Assembly: GCA_030522415.1 (NCBI GenBank)
Contig: CM060104.1
Span: forward strand, 22,313,325-22,377,324
Direction of reading: 5' to 3'
Source: Channallabes apus
Taxonomy: Eukaryota; Chordata; Actinopteri; Siluriformes; Clariidae
DNA length: 64,000 nucleotides
Under the pieces are notes generated by a model. It was not told the DNA's origin. It ran no database searches and was given only the letters and a program-made list of their open reading frames with translations. A program made the position numbers and the translations under genes. Below, piece after piece: positions 33,470 through 43,640 of this stretch (position 1 is its first letter; each line of letters begins with the position of its first letter).

Positions 33470-34259
33470 TGCGTCATCGAATGTGCGTCCTGTAACGCGG
33501 CCACCGATTGGTCCGTCCAGCGCGCGACCTCCCTCTGGACCGGAACTTCCTGTTTCAGCCTTTGTTTATATTTTGGCATGAGGAAGATGGCGGCGTGGTC
33601 GGATTTACCAAACGCTGGACAAGATTGTGCCTTGTAACCGTCTTTGACCGTGGTATAACAATGGTCCAGTGTCCTTTCGCCCCTGTGATGTGCTGATAAA
33701 AGTTCGGCGCTGCGCGTTTGAGGTTGGCACTATTAAAATCCCCCGCCACAATGAGCGCAGCGTCCCGGTGTTGTGTCTGGTGCTGTGTGAGCGCCTCATG
33801 CAGCTCGCATAAGGCCTTGTCTGTGTCTGCTTGTGGAGGAATGTAAACGGCACTGATTATGACCGATGTGAACTCCCGTGGAAGATAAAATGGACGACAC
33901 ATGATGGACAGTAGTTCCAGGTTTGGTGTGCAGGAGCGTGTAAGAGGAACAACGCTCGCGCTGTTGCACCAGCTGTTGTTCACCATTAAGCACACGCCGC
34001 CTCCCCTTGACTTCCCCGAGTCCCGCGTCCTGTCCATGCGGTGAACCGAGAAGAACTCGGCCGGCTGTATGGCGTGGTCTGGCACCGCTGGGTTCAGCCA
34101 TGTCTCGGTGAAGCAGAGGAGATTGCAGTCCCGAATGTCTCTCTGGAACTTTATCCTGGCCCTGAGGTCATCGAGTTTGTTCTCCAGTGACTGGACGTTG
34201 GCGAGCAGGATACTAGGCAGAGGTGTGCCGTGTGCACGGGCCCTGAGCCTGTTCCTCAC
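33470..34259 (-). pseudogene. L2 ORF2, apurinic-like endonuclease part
   Basis: The minus-strand frame from 34259 starts RNRLRARAHGTPLPSILLAN and carries the order expected of an APE-type LINE endonuclease: NVQSLENKLDDLRARI, LLCFTETWLNP (catalytic Glu), GGVCLMVNNSW, SVYIPP-like AVYIPPQADTDKAL and VAGDFNSANLK (catalytic Asp/Asn). The last conserved SDH block is only partly visible after a frameshift near 33700. Another frameshift lies near 33470. Confidence 0.85.
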
Positions 34260-34537
34260 GCTGGCTCGTCTCCCTCGGGTCCGTAGCTTCGCGTCGCGTC
34301 CATTGTTCTCCCTCAGGATCTCACTCGGCCAGCTCGGATCCGGAGTTAAAAACGTCGAATTGTGAGTACGTTGTATACCAATAGAAACAAGAGTGTCTCT
34401 ATCATACCCAATGTACTCAATGGTGGTGATTTTGCCGATTTTAAAACACTGAAAACTAACTTAAAGAACAAAAACAAAGAAAAGGTGGTCGGAGCAGTCG
34501 TGACGGCAGCCGAACTCACCGGCGCCATCTTGGAAGA

Positions 34538-34756
34538 ATAATCAAACATACACACAGGAATAAAACAAACTGAGTAAATAAATGTATATGCGTATATATG
34601 TATATTTGCCCTACTGGCACACTTTAAAGATGTTTAATATACTGTCGATGCCGTATGCCTCTTTGTTCATTGAAAGGCATGTGCTCTGGAGGTCAATGAG
34701 TGTCCAGGTGTGAGTTGGTGGTCCCCCCCCCTTCTCTTCTCTGATCTCTTTAAAAG
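34538..34756. other. Short unassigned segment between L2 5' end and Tc1 remnant
   Basis: AT-rich sequence with no recognised feature. It is part of the block inserted in the Tc1-like element. Confidence 0.4.
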
Positions 34757-35763
34757 TCTTTCTCGGCTCTTTTGTTACCATTCAGATTATCCATCTCTTT
34801 GATTATAAATTTTCCTCCTGCAGCCATGTCCAGGGAGATTGGCTACAGTCCCATGGATCTTAAATTTCTGAATAATATGTGCAACTGTAGTCACAGGAAC
34901 ATCTAGTTGCTTGGAGATGGGTCTTATAGCCTTTACTTTTAAAATACTTGTCTATAATTTTCTTTCGAATCTCTTGAGTCGAACTCTTCATCTGAACTTT
35001 TTCCTTCGCTTCCTCTTGTCCATGTTGAGTGTGGTACGCACCATGTCACCAAACAACACAGTAACTACCTGGAGCTATATATACTGTATAGTCCCCACTG
35101 ATAAGATTGTAGACACCTGTGATGCTAATTAGTGGACACACCTTGAATTAACATGTCCTTTTGGTCACATTATTTTCAGTCTTTTCTAGGGGTACCATCA
35201 TTTTTGTCTAGTCCTATTCCATTTTTTTTTATAATTCCGTTGGAGCATGGTTGAAAAGCAATGTTTGACTTTCATTGGTTAACATTCATAGAATTTTTAT
35301 TTATTATTACTTTTGTAAGATTAAAGTTATTTCTGTGACCACTGTGAATTTTTCTTTCATTGACCGAAGGGTACCAACAATTTTGTCCACATGTTTATAT
35401 TAATAATATTATGAATGAATAAATATTTTCATTTACAATGCTTCCCTTATATAATCTCCTTTAAATTATATAATTAAATATAATAATACTAATATAATTT
35501 AAACTTCCTATACTTTTCTTTTGATTTTGTAAAGCTGCTTTGTGACAATGACCATTTTTAGAGACAAAACAGCAATCAGAAGAAGAGTATGTAGTTCTGT
35601 GATTAGTTTTGTGGCAGTTTTGTAACACTGGACAAAGTTGAGCAAGTGCGCAGACCTCTAGTGTCAAGCGCACACAGAAAATGGCTGTTGCATGCACACG
35701 CTGACGTTCAGCGCAGGGGAACCAAGCTGTTGAGCATGCAGGGGAGACACCTCACATGAATAG

Positions 35764-35822
35764 AAGAAAAAAAAAAGTCATGTTTTGCATTATAACCCAA
35801 AGTTTTTGGCATGACTTTTTTT
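35764..35822. other. A/T hairpin
   Basis: aaaaaaaagtcatg and catgacttttttt form a 14-bp stem with a loop of about 30 nt. No associated gene. Confidence 0.6.
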
Positions 35823-35899
35823 CTGCCATTTTTTCTCCTCCTTTGTCCATCTAGGGGCTTCGTACTATAACAAAAAGGAAAGCTCTACTTAATTTTATG

Positions 35900-36372
35900 T
35901 AGTTTTGAGAAAATTCATTAGTTTGTTCATTCTCTATTTGAAGCTTCTCAACGTCTCGGATGGAGCAGGAGCAGTGATTTAGTTCTGAGCCCTCGGTAAA
36001 CATCGAATCACCTTTGTCTGTATGACAAAGTCTGTATGCAAATGAGTCAAGACGTAGCCTAACGTAGTGTCGTGTCAGATTTCAGCGGTCACGGAGTAGA
36101 AAGACTTAAGAAGTTGCAGCGTTTTTTCATTTACAACACGCACAGCGATGAGTCCACGTCCGCTGAATTCGACAGACTGAAGACAAATTATCGTTGTCTG
36201 ACGGACCCCTACGTAAAGCCTATAGTAAAAGCCTAAGTAAATGAATATGGTCAAATTTACCTCGTTTTTCTACTATAAGCTTATCATAAACCAAATCTAA
36301 GCTAAGCGTTACATTTTTAAGTTCTTGTCCTATTGGCAGGAATCCACTATAGTAAAAGCTTATTTTAAATTT
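35900..36372. repeat. Dispersed repeat blocks A and B
   Basis: Block A (36100-36372) matches the reverse complement of 46690-46960 (cagcgatgagtccacgtcc, ctgacggacccctacgtaaa, gcctatagtaaaagcctaag). Block B (35915-35985) matches the reverse complement of 46130-46250 (cattagtttgttcattct, tttgaagcttct, gcaggagcagtgatttagtt). Block order differs between the two places. Confidence 0.75.
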
Positions 36373-36751
36373 GACTAGGCAAGGCAAGTTTATTTGTATA
36401 GCACATTTCATACACAATAGTAATTCAAAGTGCTTTACATAGAAGAAAAGAAAATAATCATAAAATGAAATAAAAGATAATATCAAAAAACCTTTGTAAC
36501 GAAAACTTAATAAAAATAAAAAGCAGTTAGCAATAAAACTTTAAACTAATTTAAATGTAATTTAAAATAAAAATAAAAAACTAATTAAAACATCATTTAA
36601 AATAGAAATTTTTGTTTTTATAAAATAATGCAATCGGTTATAAAAATTAAGTAAATATAAAATACAGTGCAGTCGGTTTGGACGTAGCACAGTGCTCATT
36701 CGATAAATGCGCAGCTAAACAGATGAGTTTTAAGTCTTGATTTAAATGTGA

Positions 36752-37416
36752 CTAATGTTTTTTTTTAGTACATCTGATCTCTTCTGGAAGCTGGTTCCAA
36801 CTGCGGGCTGCATAATGGCTAAAGGCGGACTCCCCTTGTTTTGTGTGAACCCTTGGTATTTCTAACTGACTCGATCCTAACGATCTGAGTCGTCTGTTAG
36901 GTTTATATTCAGTGAGCATATCTGTAATGTATTTAGGTCCTAGGCCATTAAGTGATTTATAAACGAGTAAAAGTACTTTAAAATCTATCCTAAATGTTAC
37001 AGGAAGCCAGTGTAAGGACCTGAGGACTGGTGTGAAGGGCTCAGATTTTCTGGTTCTAGATAGAATCCTGGCAGCAGCGTTCGGGATGAGCTGCAGCTGT
37101 CTAATGGTCTTCTTGGGGAGGCCGGTGAGGAGACCATTACAATAATCCACCCTGCTGGTGATAAAGGCATGGACAAGTTTCTCCAAGTCTTGATTGGAAA
37201 CAAAACATCTAATTCTTGCAATGTTTTTGAGATGATAGTATGCTGATTTAGTTATTGCTTTGACATGACTACTGAAACTAAGGTCTGTCTCCAGAATCAC
37301 TCCAAGATTCTTGACATTGATTTTTAGTTATCTGTTTTAGTAAATCTGGGTATCATCAGCATAGCTGTGATGGGCAATTTGGTTCTTTCTCATTATCTGA
37401 CTTAGTGGGAGCATAT
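36752..37416 (-). pseudogene. LINE reverse transcriptase, C-terminal part
   Basis: The minus strand from 37416 reads LPLSQIMRKNQIAHHSYADD then TQIY and a stop, so the catalytic YADD is present. From 37300, ILETDLSFSSHVKAITKSAY, VDYCNGLLTGLPKKTIRQLQ, LQLIPNAAARILSRTRKSE, RSLHWLPVTFRIDFKVLLLV and FSHYAARSWNQLPEEIR follow the C-terminal order of the Rex1/CR1/L2 group. At least one stop and one frameshift. Confidence 0.85.
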
Positions 37417-38312
37417 TGTCATGACACGTCAAGCCACAGCCCCACCATGATCACCTGAGAACTCCCGTTCCACTTTCCCAACCACCTCTTTCATCTGACC
37501 GCCTCATTCTCCACACACCTGTACTCCATCAGTGATCACCCATCATGCCTATATAAACCTCGCCATGACACCACCACATTGCCAGTTTATTGAGTGCCTT
37601 ACCAGCCCAATTTACCAGCGTCATTTTCGTCACAGCTTTTCATGATATCGACCTTGTTTTTGCCTCACCGACTACGTCTTTGCCTCTCGTCTCTTCGGAT
37701 TCTGACTGCTGCTATTTCCCGTTGCCGACCACTTACCTGCTATCGACCACGAGCTTGGATCACGGACTGACCCTCCACTACCCGGCTTTGACCCTCGCCT
37801 GCTCAACGACCACGATTCCTCCGCACTCCTCTTCGAGCTCACGCTGCCCGCCTCAACCAGCCCACGGGGCGCGCTCTCTCTTCCGGCGCTGCACGCTCGC
37901 GCCTCTCCGCAATACTGCTGTCACACTGGTATACATCCCGGCTTGCGCCTCCATCGTGCCGGCTCTACACGCTTCCGCACTCCTGCAAGGCAAATGTCAC
38001 ACACCGGCTCTCGCCTCAGGCGCGCTGCTGCTGCTCAGCACTTCCGCATCCCTGCAAGGCAAACGTCACACACCGGCTCTCGCCTCAGGCGCGCTGCTGC
38101 TGCTGCTCAGCACTTCCGCATTCCTGCAAGGCAAACGTCACACACCGGCTCTCGCCTCGGCGCGCTCCTGCTGCTGCTCTGCACTTCCGCATTCTTGCAA
38201 TACCTTCCCTGCTCACACCACAGCACGGAGCTTAACCCACACCCAGCCTGTAAATCACTCTGCCTACCTAAATCTGCGTTTGGATCCACCACGCCCTCTA
38301 CCGACTCTGACA
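37417..38312 (+). repeat. 5' LTR with internal 70-bp tandem repeats
   Basis: 896 bp. Contains a TATA box at 37550-37557 and about three and a half copies of a roughly 70-bp unit (cacaccggctctcgcctcag, gcgctgctgctgctcagcac, ttccgcattcctgcaaggca) at 37973-38200. Confidence 0.95.
37550..37591 (+). promoter_or_regulatory. LTR TATA box and predicted transcription start
   Basis: TATATAAA at 37550-37557. gccagtttatt starts 31 nt downstream at 37581 and is complementary to the primer site at 38314. Confidence 0.7.
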
Positions 38313-38313
38313 G

Positions 38314-38324
38314 AATAAACTGGC
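38314..38324 (+). other. Self-complementary primer-binding site
   Basis: aataaactggc begins one base after the LTR end. It is the exact reverse complement of gccagtttatt at 37581-37591. No tRNA-type site is evident. Confidence 0.8.
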
Positions 38325-38333
38325 CAAAAAGTA

Positions 38334-39254
38334 ATGGATCCAGCAGAGGTTGCTCACCTGAGGGGGGCGTTAGAGAACCAAGGAGTCCTCTTAGGGACAC
38401 ATCAGCAGGAAATCACACATATCACTACAACACTTCAAACCATCACCGAAACCTTGCAGTCTCTCTCCACTCAGGTTCAGAATCTACCACCTCCTGCATC
38501 GACTCCTAGACATTCCCCCCCAGTGCTTTCCCCCGTCTATGAGCCATGCCTCCCCGCTCCGCCTACCTACGATGGGAATCCAGCCACATGTCGCTCTTTT
38601 CTATCTCAATGTTCACTCGTTCTGGAATTGCAGGCCATGTCATTTCCCACGGAACGCTCTAAGGTCGCCTACATCATCACCCTCCTCACTGGAAAGGCGA
38701 GAGAGTGGGGAACGGCACTATGGGATGCCCAAGTTCCATGCTGCTTCTCTTACAAAATCTTCACTGAGGAAATGAGGAAGGTTTTTGATCGTTCCTTCAC
38801 TGGACATCAGGCAGCTAATCAGATACTTCAGTTACGCCAGGGAGCACACTCTGTTTCGGATTACGCCATTGATTTCCGGACTCTGGCTCCCTCTTGTGAC
38901 TGGGACGAGAAAGCACTTTTCGACTGCTTCCTCCATGGCCTTTCTGACTCAGTCAAAGACGAGCTCACGGCTCGTGAACTCCCCTCGGATCTGCAGGGCC
39001 TCATTGACCTTGCAACACGCATCGACGCCCGCAAGCGTATCCGACGATCGGAACGGCAGCCGTGTCTCGCACCATGCAGCCCCGTACCAACCCTAGTCAC
39101 TCCAGAGGCACCCCCTGAACCCATGCAGATAGGCCGCACACGCATTTCACCAAGGGAACGCCAGCGCCGCAGAGACGACGGCGCCTGCTTCTATTGCGGC
39201 CAGACAGGTCACGTCGTACGATTCTGCCCACTAAAAGGTCAGGCCCCCCCGTAA
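38334..39254 (+). CDS. Gag protein of gypsy element
   Basis: A 306-aa open frame starting 22 nt after the LTR. It would form the capsid and package element RNA. An N-terminal coiled-coil-like stretch (about 5-48), a proline-rich linker (51-77), a capsid-like core (about 80-235, with LLTGKAREWGTALWD and RKVFDRSF), a basic region and a CCHC zinc knuckle C285-C288-H293-C298 (CFYCGQTGHVVRFC). The stop follows the knuckle, whereas the related element at 14980-19377 has gag and pol in one frame. The protease frame begins at 39194 in another frame, so either a frameshift mutation has occurred or the two products were naturally separate. Confidence 0.9.
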   Translation: MDPAEVAHLRGALENQGVLLGTHQQEITHITTTLQTITETLQSLSTQVQNLPPPASTPRHSPPVLSPVYEPCLPAPPTYDGNPATCRSFLSQCSLVLELQAMSFPTERSKVAYIITLLTGKAREWGTALWDAQVPCCFSYKIFTEEMRKVFDRSFTGHQAANQILQLRQGAHSVSDYAIDFRTLAPSCDWDEKALFDCFLHGLSDSVKDELTARELPSDLQGLIDLATRIDARKRIRRSERQPCLAPCSPVPTLVTPEAPPEPMQIGRTRISPRERQRRRDDGACFYCGQTGHVVRFCPLKGQAPP

Positions 39255-42200
39255 TTCTGGGGATACAGGGGGGCCCAGCTTCTTGTTCTTCCCCGGACCA
39301 GCGATCTTGTTTCTCAGTGACCTTGACCCATGGTGACCGATCCTATGCCACTTATGCTCTTGTGGACTCCGGGGCTGACCAGAACCTGATTTCCTCCTCT
39401 ACTGTCTCCGAGTTTCTAATTCCCCTCACACCCCTGCGCCAACCTTTTACTGTTGGACACAGGACGGACCCCACCTGCGTCAGAAGAGGAGATCCCCGAC
39501 TTAACCAAGGTTCCCTTAGAAATATCACGACCTACGACAGGTGTCCAGTAAATCACGTGCTATATCCTTACCACCTCACCGCCCCTACGACTGCGCGATT
39601 GACCTCCTCCCTGGCTCCTCCCCACCCAAGGGGCGACTCTACTCCCTCTCTCGCCCAGAGAGAGAGGCAATGGAACAGTACATCAATGAATCACTTGCGG
39701 CAGGGATTATCCGCCCATCATCTTCACCGGCGGGGGCGGGATTCTTCTTCGTTGAAAGGAAGGACAAGTCCCTCAGGCCTTGCATAGATTAATGAGGGCT
39801 TAATGAGATCACGATAAAGAACCGCTCCCCCCTTCCACTGATGTCATCCGCCTTTGAACTCCTCCAGAATGCCCGCGTCTTCACCAAACTAGATTTACGG
39901 AACGCCTATCACCTGGTCAGGATACGAGAAGGTGACGAGTGGAAGACTGCCTTTAACACCCCTACTGGCCATTACAAATATCTCGTAGTTCCATTTGGCT
40001 TAACCAATGCACCGGCCGTCTTCCAGGCTCTCATCAATGACGTCCTTAGGGATTTTCTCAACGTCTTCGTCTTCGCGTATCTGGATGACATCCTAATATT
40101 TTCACGCTCTACCAGGGAACACAAATGTCACGTACGCCAGGTCTTGCAGCGCCTGTTGGAGAACAAGCTATACGTCAAAGCAGAGATTGTGAGTTCCACT
40201 GTACCTCCACCTCATTTTTGGGTTACTCCATCTCCCCTACGGGCATCCAAATGGACCCCATCAAGGTCAAGGCGGTCACCGACTGGCCATCACCGTCCTC
40301 AAGGCGTAAACTTCAACGGTTCCTGGGGTTCGCTAACTTCTATCGGCGCTTCATTCGAAGTTATAGCACGGTGGCGGCCCCACTTACTACACTCACTTCA
40401 TCAAAGGTCTCGTTCCGATGGAACCCTCTGGCCGATAAGGCCTTCAAGGAACTTAAGCGCCGCTTCACCACAGCCCCAGTTCTCAAGTTTCCAGACCCTT
40501 CTCTCCAGTTTGTCGTGGAGGTAGACGCATCCGAGACGGGAGTAGGGGCCGTCTTGTCACAGAGAGCTCCGGAGGATAACAAGCTCCACCCCTGCTCCTT
40601 TTTCTCCCGCCATCTCACACCCCAGAACGCAACTACGGCATTGGAGATTGTGAACTTTTGGCGGTCAAACTGGCACTCGAGGAGTGGAGACATTGGTTGG
40701 AGGGTGCAGAACACCCCTTCCTTGTCTGGACCGACCACCGGAACCTTGAGTACCTAAAGACGGCAAAGAGACTGAACTCACGTCAGGCACGATGGTCACT
40801 GTTCTTCTCCCGCTTTCATTTTACGTTGTCATACCGCCCGGGTTCCAAGAATGTCAAGCCTGATGCCCTCTCCCGACAGTTTTCAACTCCCCATGACACG
40901 ATGATACCGGAGACAATCCTTCCCCCTCATTGCCTCGTGGCAAACGAGAACCAGGCCCAAGCGCTGTCCCCCCCAACAAACTCTTCGTTCCCGCCTCCGT
41001 GCATTCACAGGTGTTGGACTGGGCCCATAGTTCCAGGTTGGCGTGCCACCCTGGGGTGACACGCACCCTCTTCCTCCTACACCAACGCTTCTGGTGGCCC
41101 ACGTTCAAGGAGGACGTCAAGGACTTTGTAGCTTCTTGTGACATCTGTTCCAGGAACAAGAACTCTAACCGACCCCCTGAGGGTCTACTCAGACCCCTCC
41201 CCATCCCTCACCGCCCCTGGTCCCACATCTCCGTCGATTTCATCACCGGACTACCACCATCACAAGATAACACCTGTATCTTAACTGTTGTAGATCGTTT
41301 TTCCAAGGCAGCTCATTTTATCCCACTACCCAAACTTCCGTCCGCCAAAGAAACAGCTGAGCTCCTGGTCAACCACGTCTTTCGACTTCACGGACTCCCC
41401 ATCGACATTGTTTCAGTTCTCCGAACTGAATTCCCCAGTTCTCTGCCCAGTTCTGGAAGGCCTTCTGCAACCTCGTCGGTGCCACCCCCAGTCTCTCATC
41501 TGGTTTTCACCCCCAAACTAACGGCCAAACAGAACGGATGAACCAGGAATTGGAGAAAGCCCTAAGGTGCATGGCCTCTCGGGACCCATCCTCCTGGAGC
41601 CGCTTCCTCCCCTGGGTGGAGTATGCCCACAACACGCTCCCTACTTCCTCCACAGGCATGTCTCCTTTCCACTGCTGTCTGGGTTATCAACCACCCCTCT
41701 TTCCGGCCCAAGAAGAGGAGGTAGCTGTTCCATCAGGTCTAGCTTTTGTTCGTCGCTGCAAGAAGACTTGGCAACGGGCCCGCAATCAGCTGCTACGCAC
41801 TGTAAGCACCTTCCAGCGTCAGGCTAACCGTCACAGGTCATCAGCTCCCCGGTATCGCATCGGTCAGAGGGTCATGCTATCCACACGCGACCTTCCCCTT
41901 AAAACCACGTCAAGAAAGCTCTCTCCAAGGTTCGTCGGCCCCTTCACGATCAACCGCGTCATCAACCCATGTTCTGTCCGACTCTCTCTACCCCTCTCCA
42001 TGCGTCGAATTAACCCCACCTTCCATGTCTCCCAGATTTGCCGCCTGGTCCCTTGCCCACTATCTACACCACCTCAGCCTCCCCCATCCCCCCGATTAAT
42101 AGAGGGGGGCGAAGCCTTTACGGTCCGCAGACTCCTCAAGTCTCGCCACCGCGGACGTGGCCTCCAGTACTTAGTAGACTGGGAGGGCTACGGCCCCGAA

Positions 42201-42353
42201 GAAAGAAGTTGGGTACCTGCTAGATTCATCCTAGACCGTTCCCTAATCACCGACTTCCACAGACTACACCCTGAGGCACCCATAAGAACGCCTGGGGGCG
42301 TTCATAGGGGGGAGGGTACTGTCATGACACGTCAAGCCACAGCCCCACCATGA
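39194..42353 (+). pseudogene. Pol of gypsy element, multiply broken
   Basis: Domain order is intact but spread over at least six frames. Protease YALVDSGADQNLISSS (about 39355). RT entry at 39541-39792, ending LRPCID with two adjacent stops TAA TGA at 39790-39795. RT core from 39841 ([34 protein letters not shown]). RT end and RNase H in frames from 40125 ([18 protein letters not shown]) and 40658 ([20 protein letters not shown]). Integrase from 40930 ([37 protein letters not shown]), broken near 41420 where the DRG motif would be. Last frame 41538-42353 with the integrase end and the chromodomain ([18 protein letters not shown]). The stop lies in the 3' LTR. Confidence 0.9.
42300..42319 (+). 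other. Polypurine tract
   Basis: aggggggagggtac directly before the 3' LTR start TGTCATGAC. Confidence 0.8.
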
Positions 42354-43216
42354 TCACCTGAGAACTCCCGTTCCACTTTCCCAACCACCTCTTTCATCTG
42401 ACCGCCTCATTCTCCACACACCTGTACTCCATCAGTGATCACCCATCATGCCTATATAAACCTCGCCATGACACCACCACATCGCCAGTTTATTGAGTGC
42501 CTTACCAGCCCAATTTACCAGCGTCATTTTCGTCACAGCTTTTCATGATATCGACCTTGTTTTTGCCTCACCGACTACGTCTTTGCCTTTCGTCTCTTCG
42601 GATTCTGACTGCTGCTATTTTCCCGTTGCCGACCACTTACCTGCTATCGACCACGAGCTTGGATCACGGACTGACCCTCCACTACCCGGCTTTGACCCTC
42701 GCCTGCTCAACGACCACGATTCCTCCGCGCTCCTCTTCGAGCTCACGCTGCCCGCCTCAACCAGCCCACGGGGTGCGCTCTCTCTTCCGGCGCTGCACGC
42801 TCGCGCCTCTCCGCAATACTGCTGTCACACTGGTATACATCCCGGCTTGCGCCTCCATCGTGCCGGCTCTACACGCTTCCGCACTCCTGCAAGGCAAACG
42901 TCACACACCGGCTCTCGCCTCAGGCGCGCTGCTGCTGCTCAGCACTTCCGCATTCCTGCAAGGCAAACGTCACACATCGGCTCTCGCCTCAGGCGCGCTG
43001 CTGCTGCTGCTCAGCACTTCCGCATTCCTCCAAGGCAAACGTCACACACCGGCTCTCGCCTCGGCGCGCTCCTGCTGCTGCTCTGCACTTCCGCATTCTT
43101 GCAATACCTTCCCTGCTCACACCATAGCACGGAGCTTAACCCACACCCAGCCTGTAAATCACTCTGCCTACCTAAATCTGCGTTTGGATCCACCACGCCC
43201 TCTACCGACTCTGACA
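42320..43216 (+). repeat. 3' LTR
   Basis: 897 bp. It carries the same internal tandem repeat number as the 5' LTR, with about ten base differences and one single-base indel. Confidence 0.95.
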
Positions 43217-43221
43217 CATAT

Positions 43222-43640
43222 ACAGGCTAAACAGGAGGGGTGCAAGAATTGAGCCTTGTGGGACTCCGCATGTCATGGACGTCCACTTAGACTTGTGCTC
43301 TCCTATACTCACATAATAACCTCTCCCTTCTAAGTATGACCTGAACCATTTGAGTACCATCCCAGAAACGCGACCCAGTTTTCCAGTCTTTCTATTAGTA
43401 TGTTATGATCGACAGTGTCAAATGCAGCACTAAGATCTACAGTAGCAGTACCAGCACTGATATTTTGCCAGAATCAGAATTTAAACGAATGTCATTTATT
43501 ATCTTTATGAGCGTTGTCTCTGTACTATGATGCGCTCGGAAGCCAGTTTGAAAACTGTCCAGGTATTCATTTGAGTTTAAATGGTTGTTCAGCTGATTAA
43601 AAACAACCTTATGATATAAGTAAAATAATTAAGTAATCTA
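43222..43640 (-). pseudogene. LINE reverse transcriptase, N-terminal part
   Basis: The minus strand from about 43580 reads FQTGFRAHHSTETTLIKI, then NDIRLNSDSGKIS, DLSAAFDTVDHNIL (first catalytic Asp), a shifted tract, and near 43290 SKWTSMTCGVPQGSILAPL, which leads into the piece at 37416. It is the other half of the LINE cut by the gypsy element. Confidence 0.8.

Larger units (their letters stand above)
26312..34537 (-). mobile_element. L2-type LINE, split by a 4.8 kb TIR element
   Basis: The 3' end at 26312-26400, read on the minus strand, is actgcatattatactgtgta then gtatgtgactaataaaatta, the L2 tail. ORF2 pieces run upward to 34259. The 5' end at about 34537 reads cttccaagatggcgccggtg. 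The frame is continuous in content across 27580-32396, where another element is inserted within the RT domain. Several frameshifts make it inactive. Confidence 0.85.
22947..35394 (-). mobile_element. Old Tc1-like element, interrupted by nested insertions
   Basis: The two ends are inverted repeats: left cacatgtggacaaaattttt; right, read inverted, acatgtggacaaaattgttg. Both continue into ggtcaatgaaagaaaaa. Element pieces are 22947-23451, 23511-23729, 24917-25072 and about 34757-35394. They keep the expected order of a single minus-strand transposase: the stretch with caggattgag-type text at 3', the gaagctttgtgg piece in the middle, and the start region ending ttgtccatgttgagtgtgg. Insertions between the pieces are listed separately. 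Confidence 0.75.
37417..43216 (+). mobile_element. Ty3/gypsy chromodomain retrotransposon, defective pol
   Basis: A plus-strand element of 5.8 kb with LTRs at 37417-38312 and 42320-43216, both TGTCATGACACG...CTGACA. A 5-bp duplication CATAT lies at 37412-37416 and 43217-43221. It sits in the RT frame of a LINE. Gag is open, while pol is broken many times. The LTRs differ at only about ten sites by eye, so it is young but not competent. Confidence 0.95.
36376..43640 (-). mobile_element. Rex1/L2-type LINE split by a gypsy element
   Basis: The 3' tail at 36376-36440 reads, inverted, gtaaagcactttgaattact then gaaatgtgctatacaaataa, typical of fish LINEs. RT pieces lie at 36752-37416 and 43222-43640, on either side of the gypsy element. 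Confidence 0.8.

Noticed and set aside
37590..38318. 240-codon open frames across both LTRs (also 42493-43252)
   Set aside because: Two overlapping frames in the same GC-rich tandem-repeat region, starting at non-ATG or weak codons, with low-complexity composition. They are explained by the 70-bp repeats.
38314..38330. tRNA-type primer site tggccaaaaagtaatgg
   Set aside because: It begins 8 nt after the LTR and I know of no tRNA 3' end that matches. The self-complementary match is closer to the LTR and exact.
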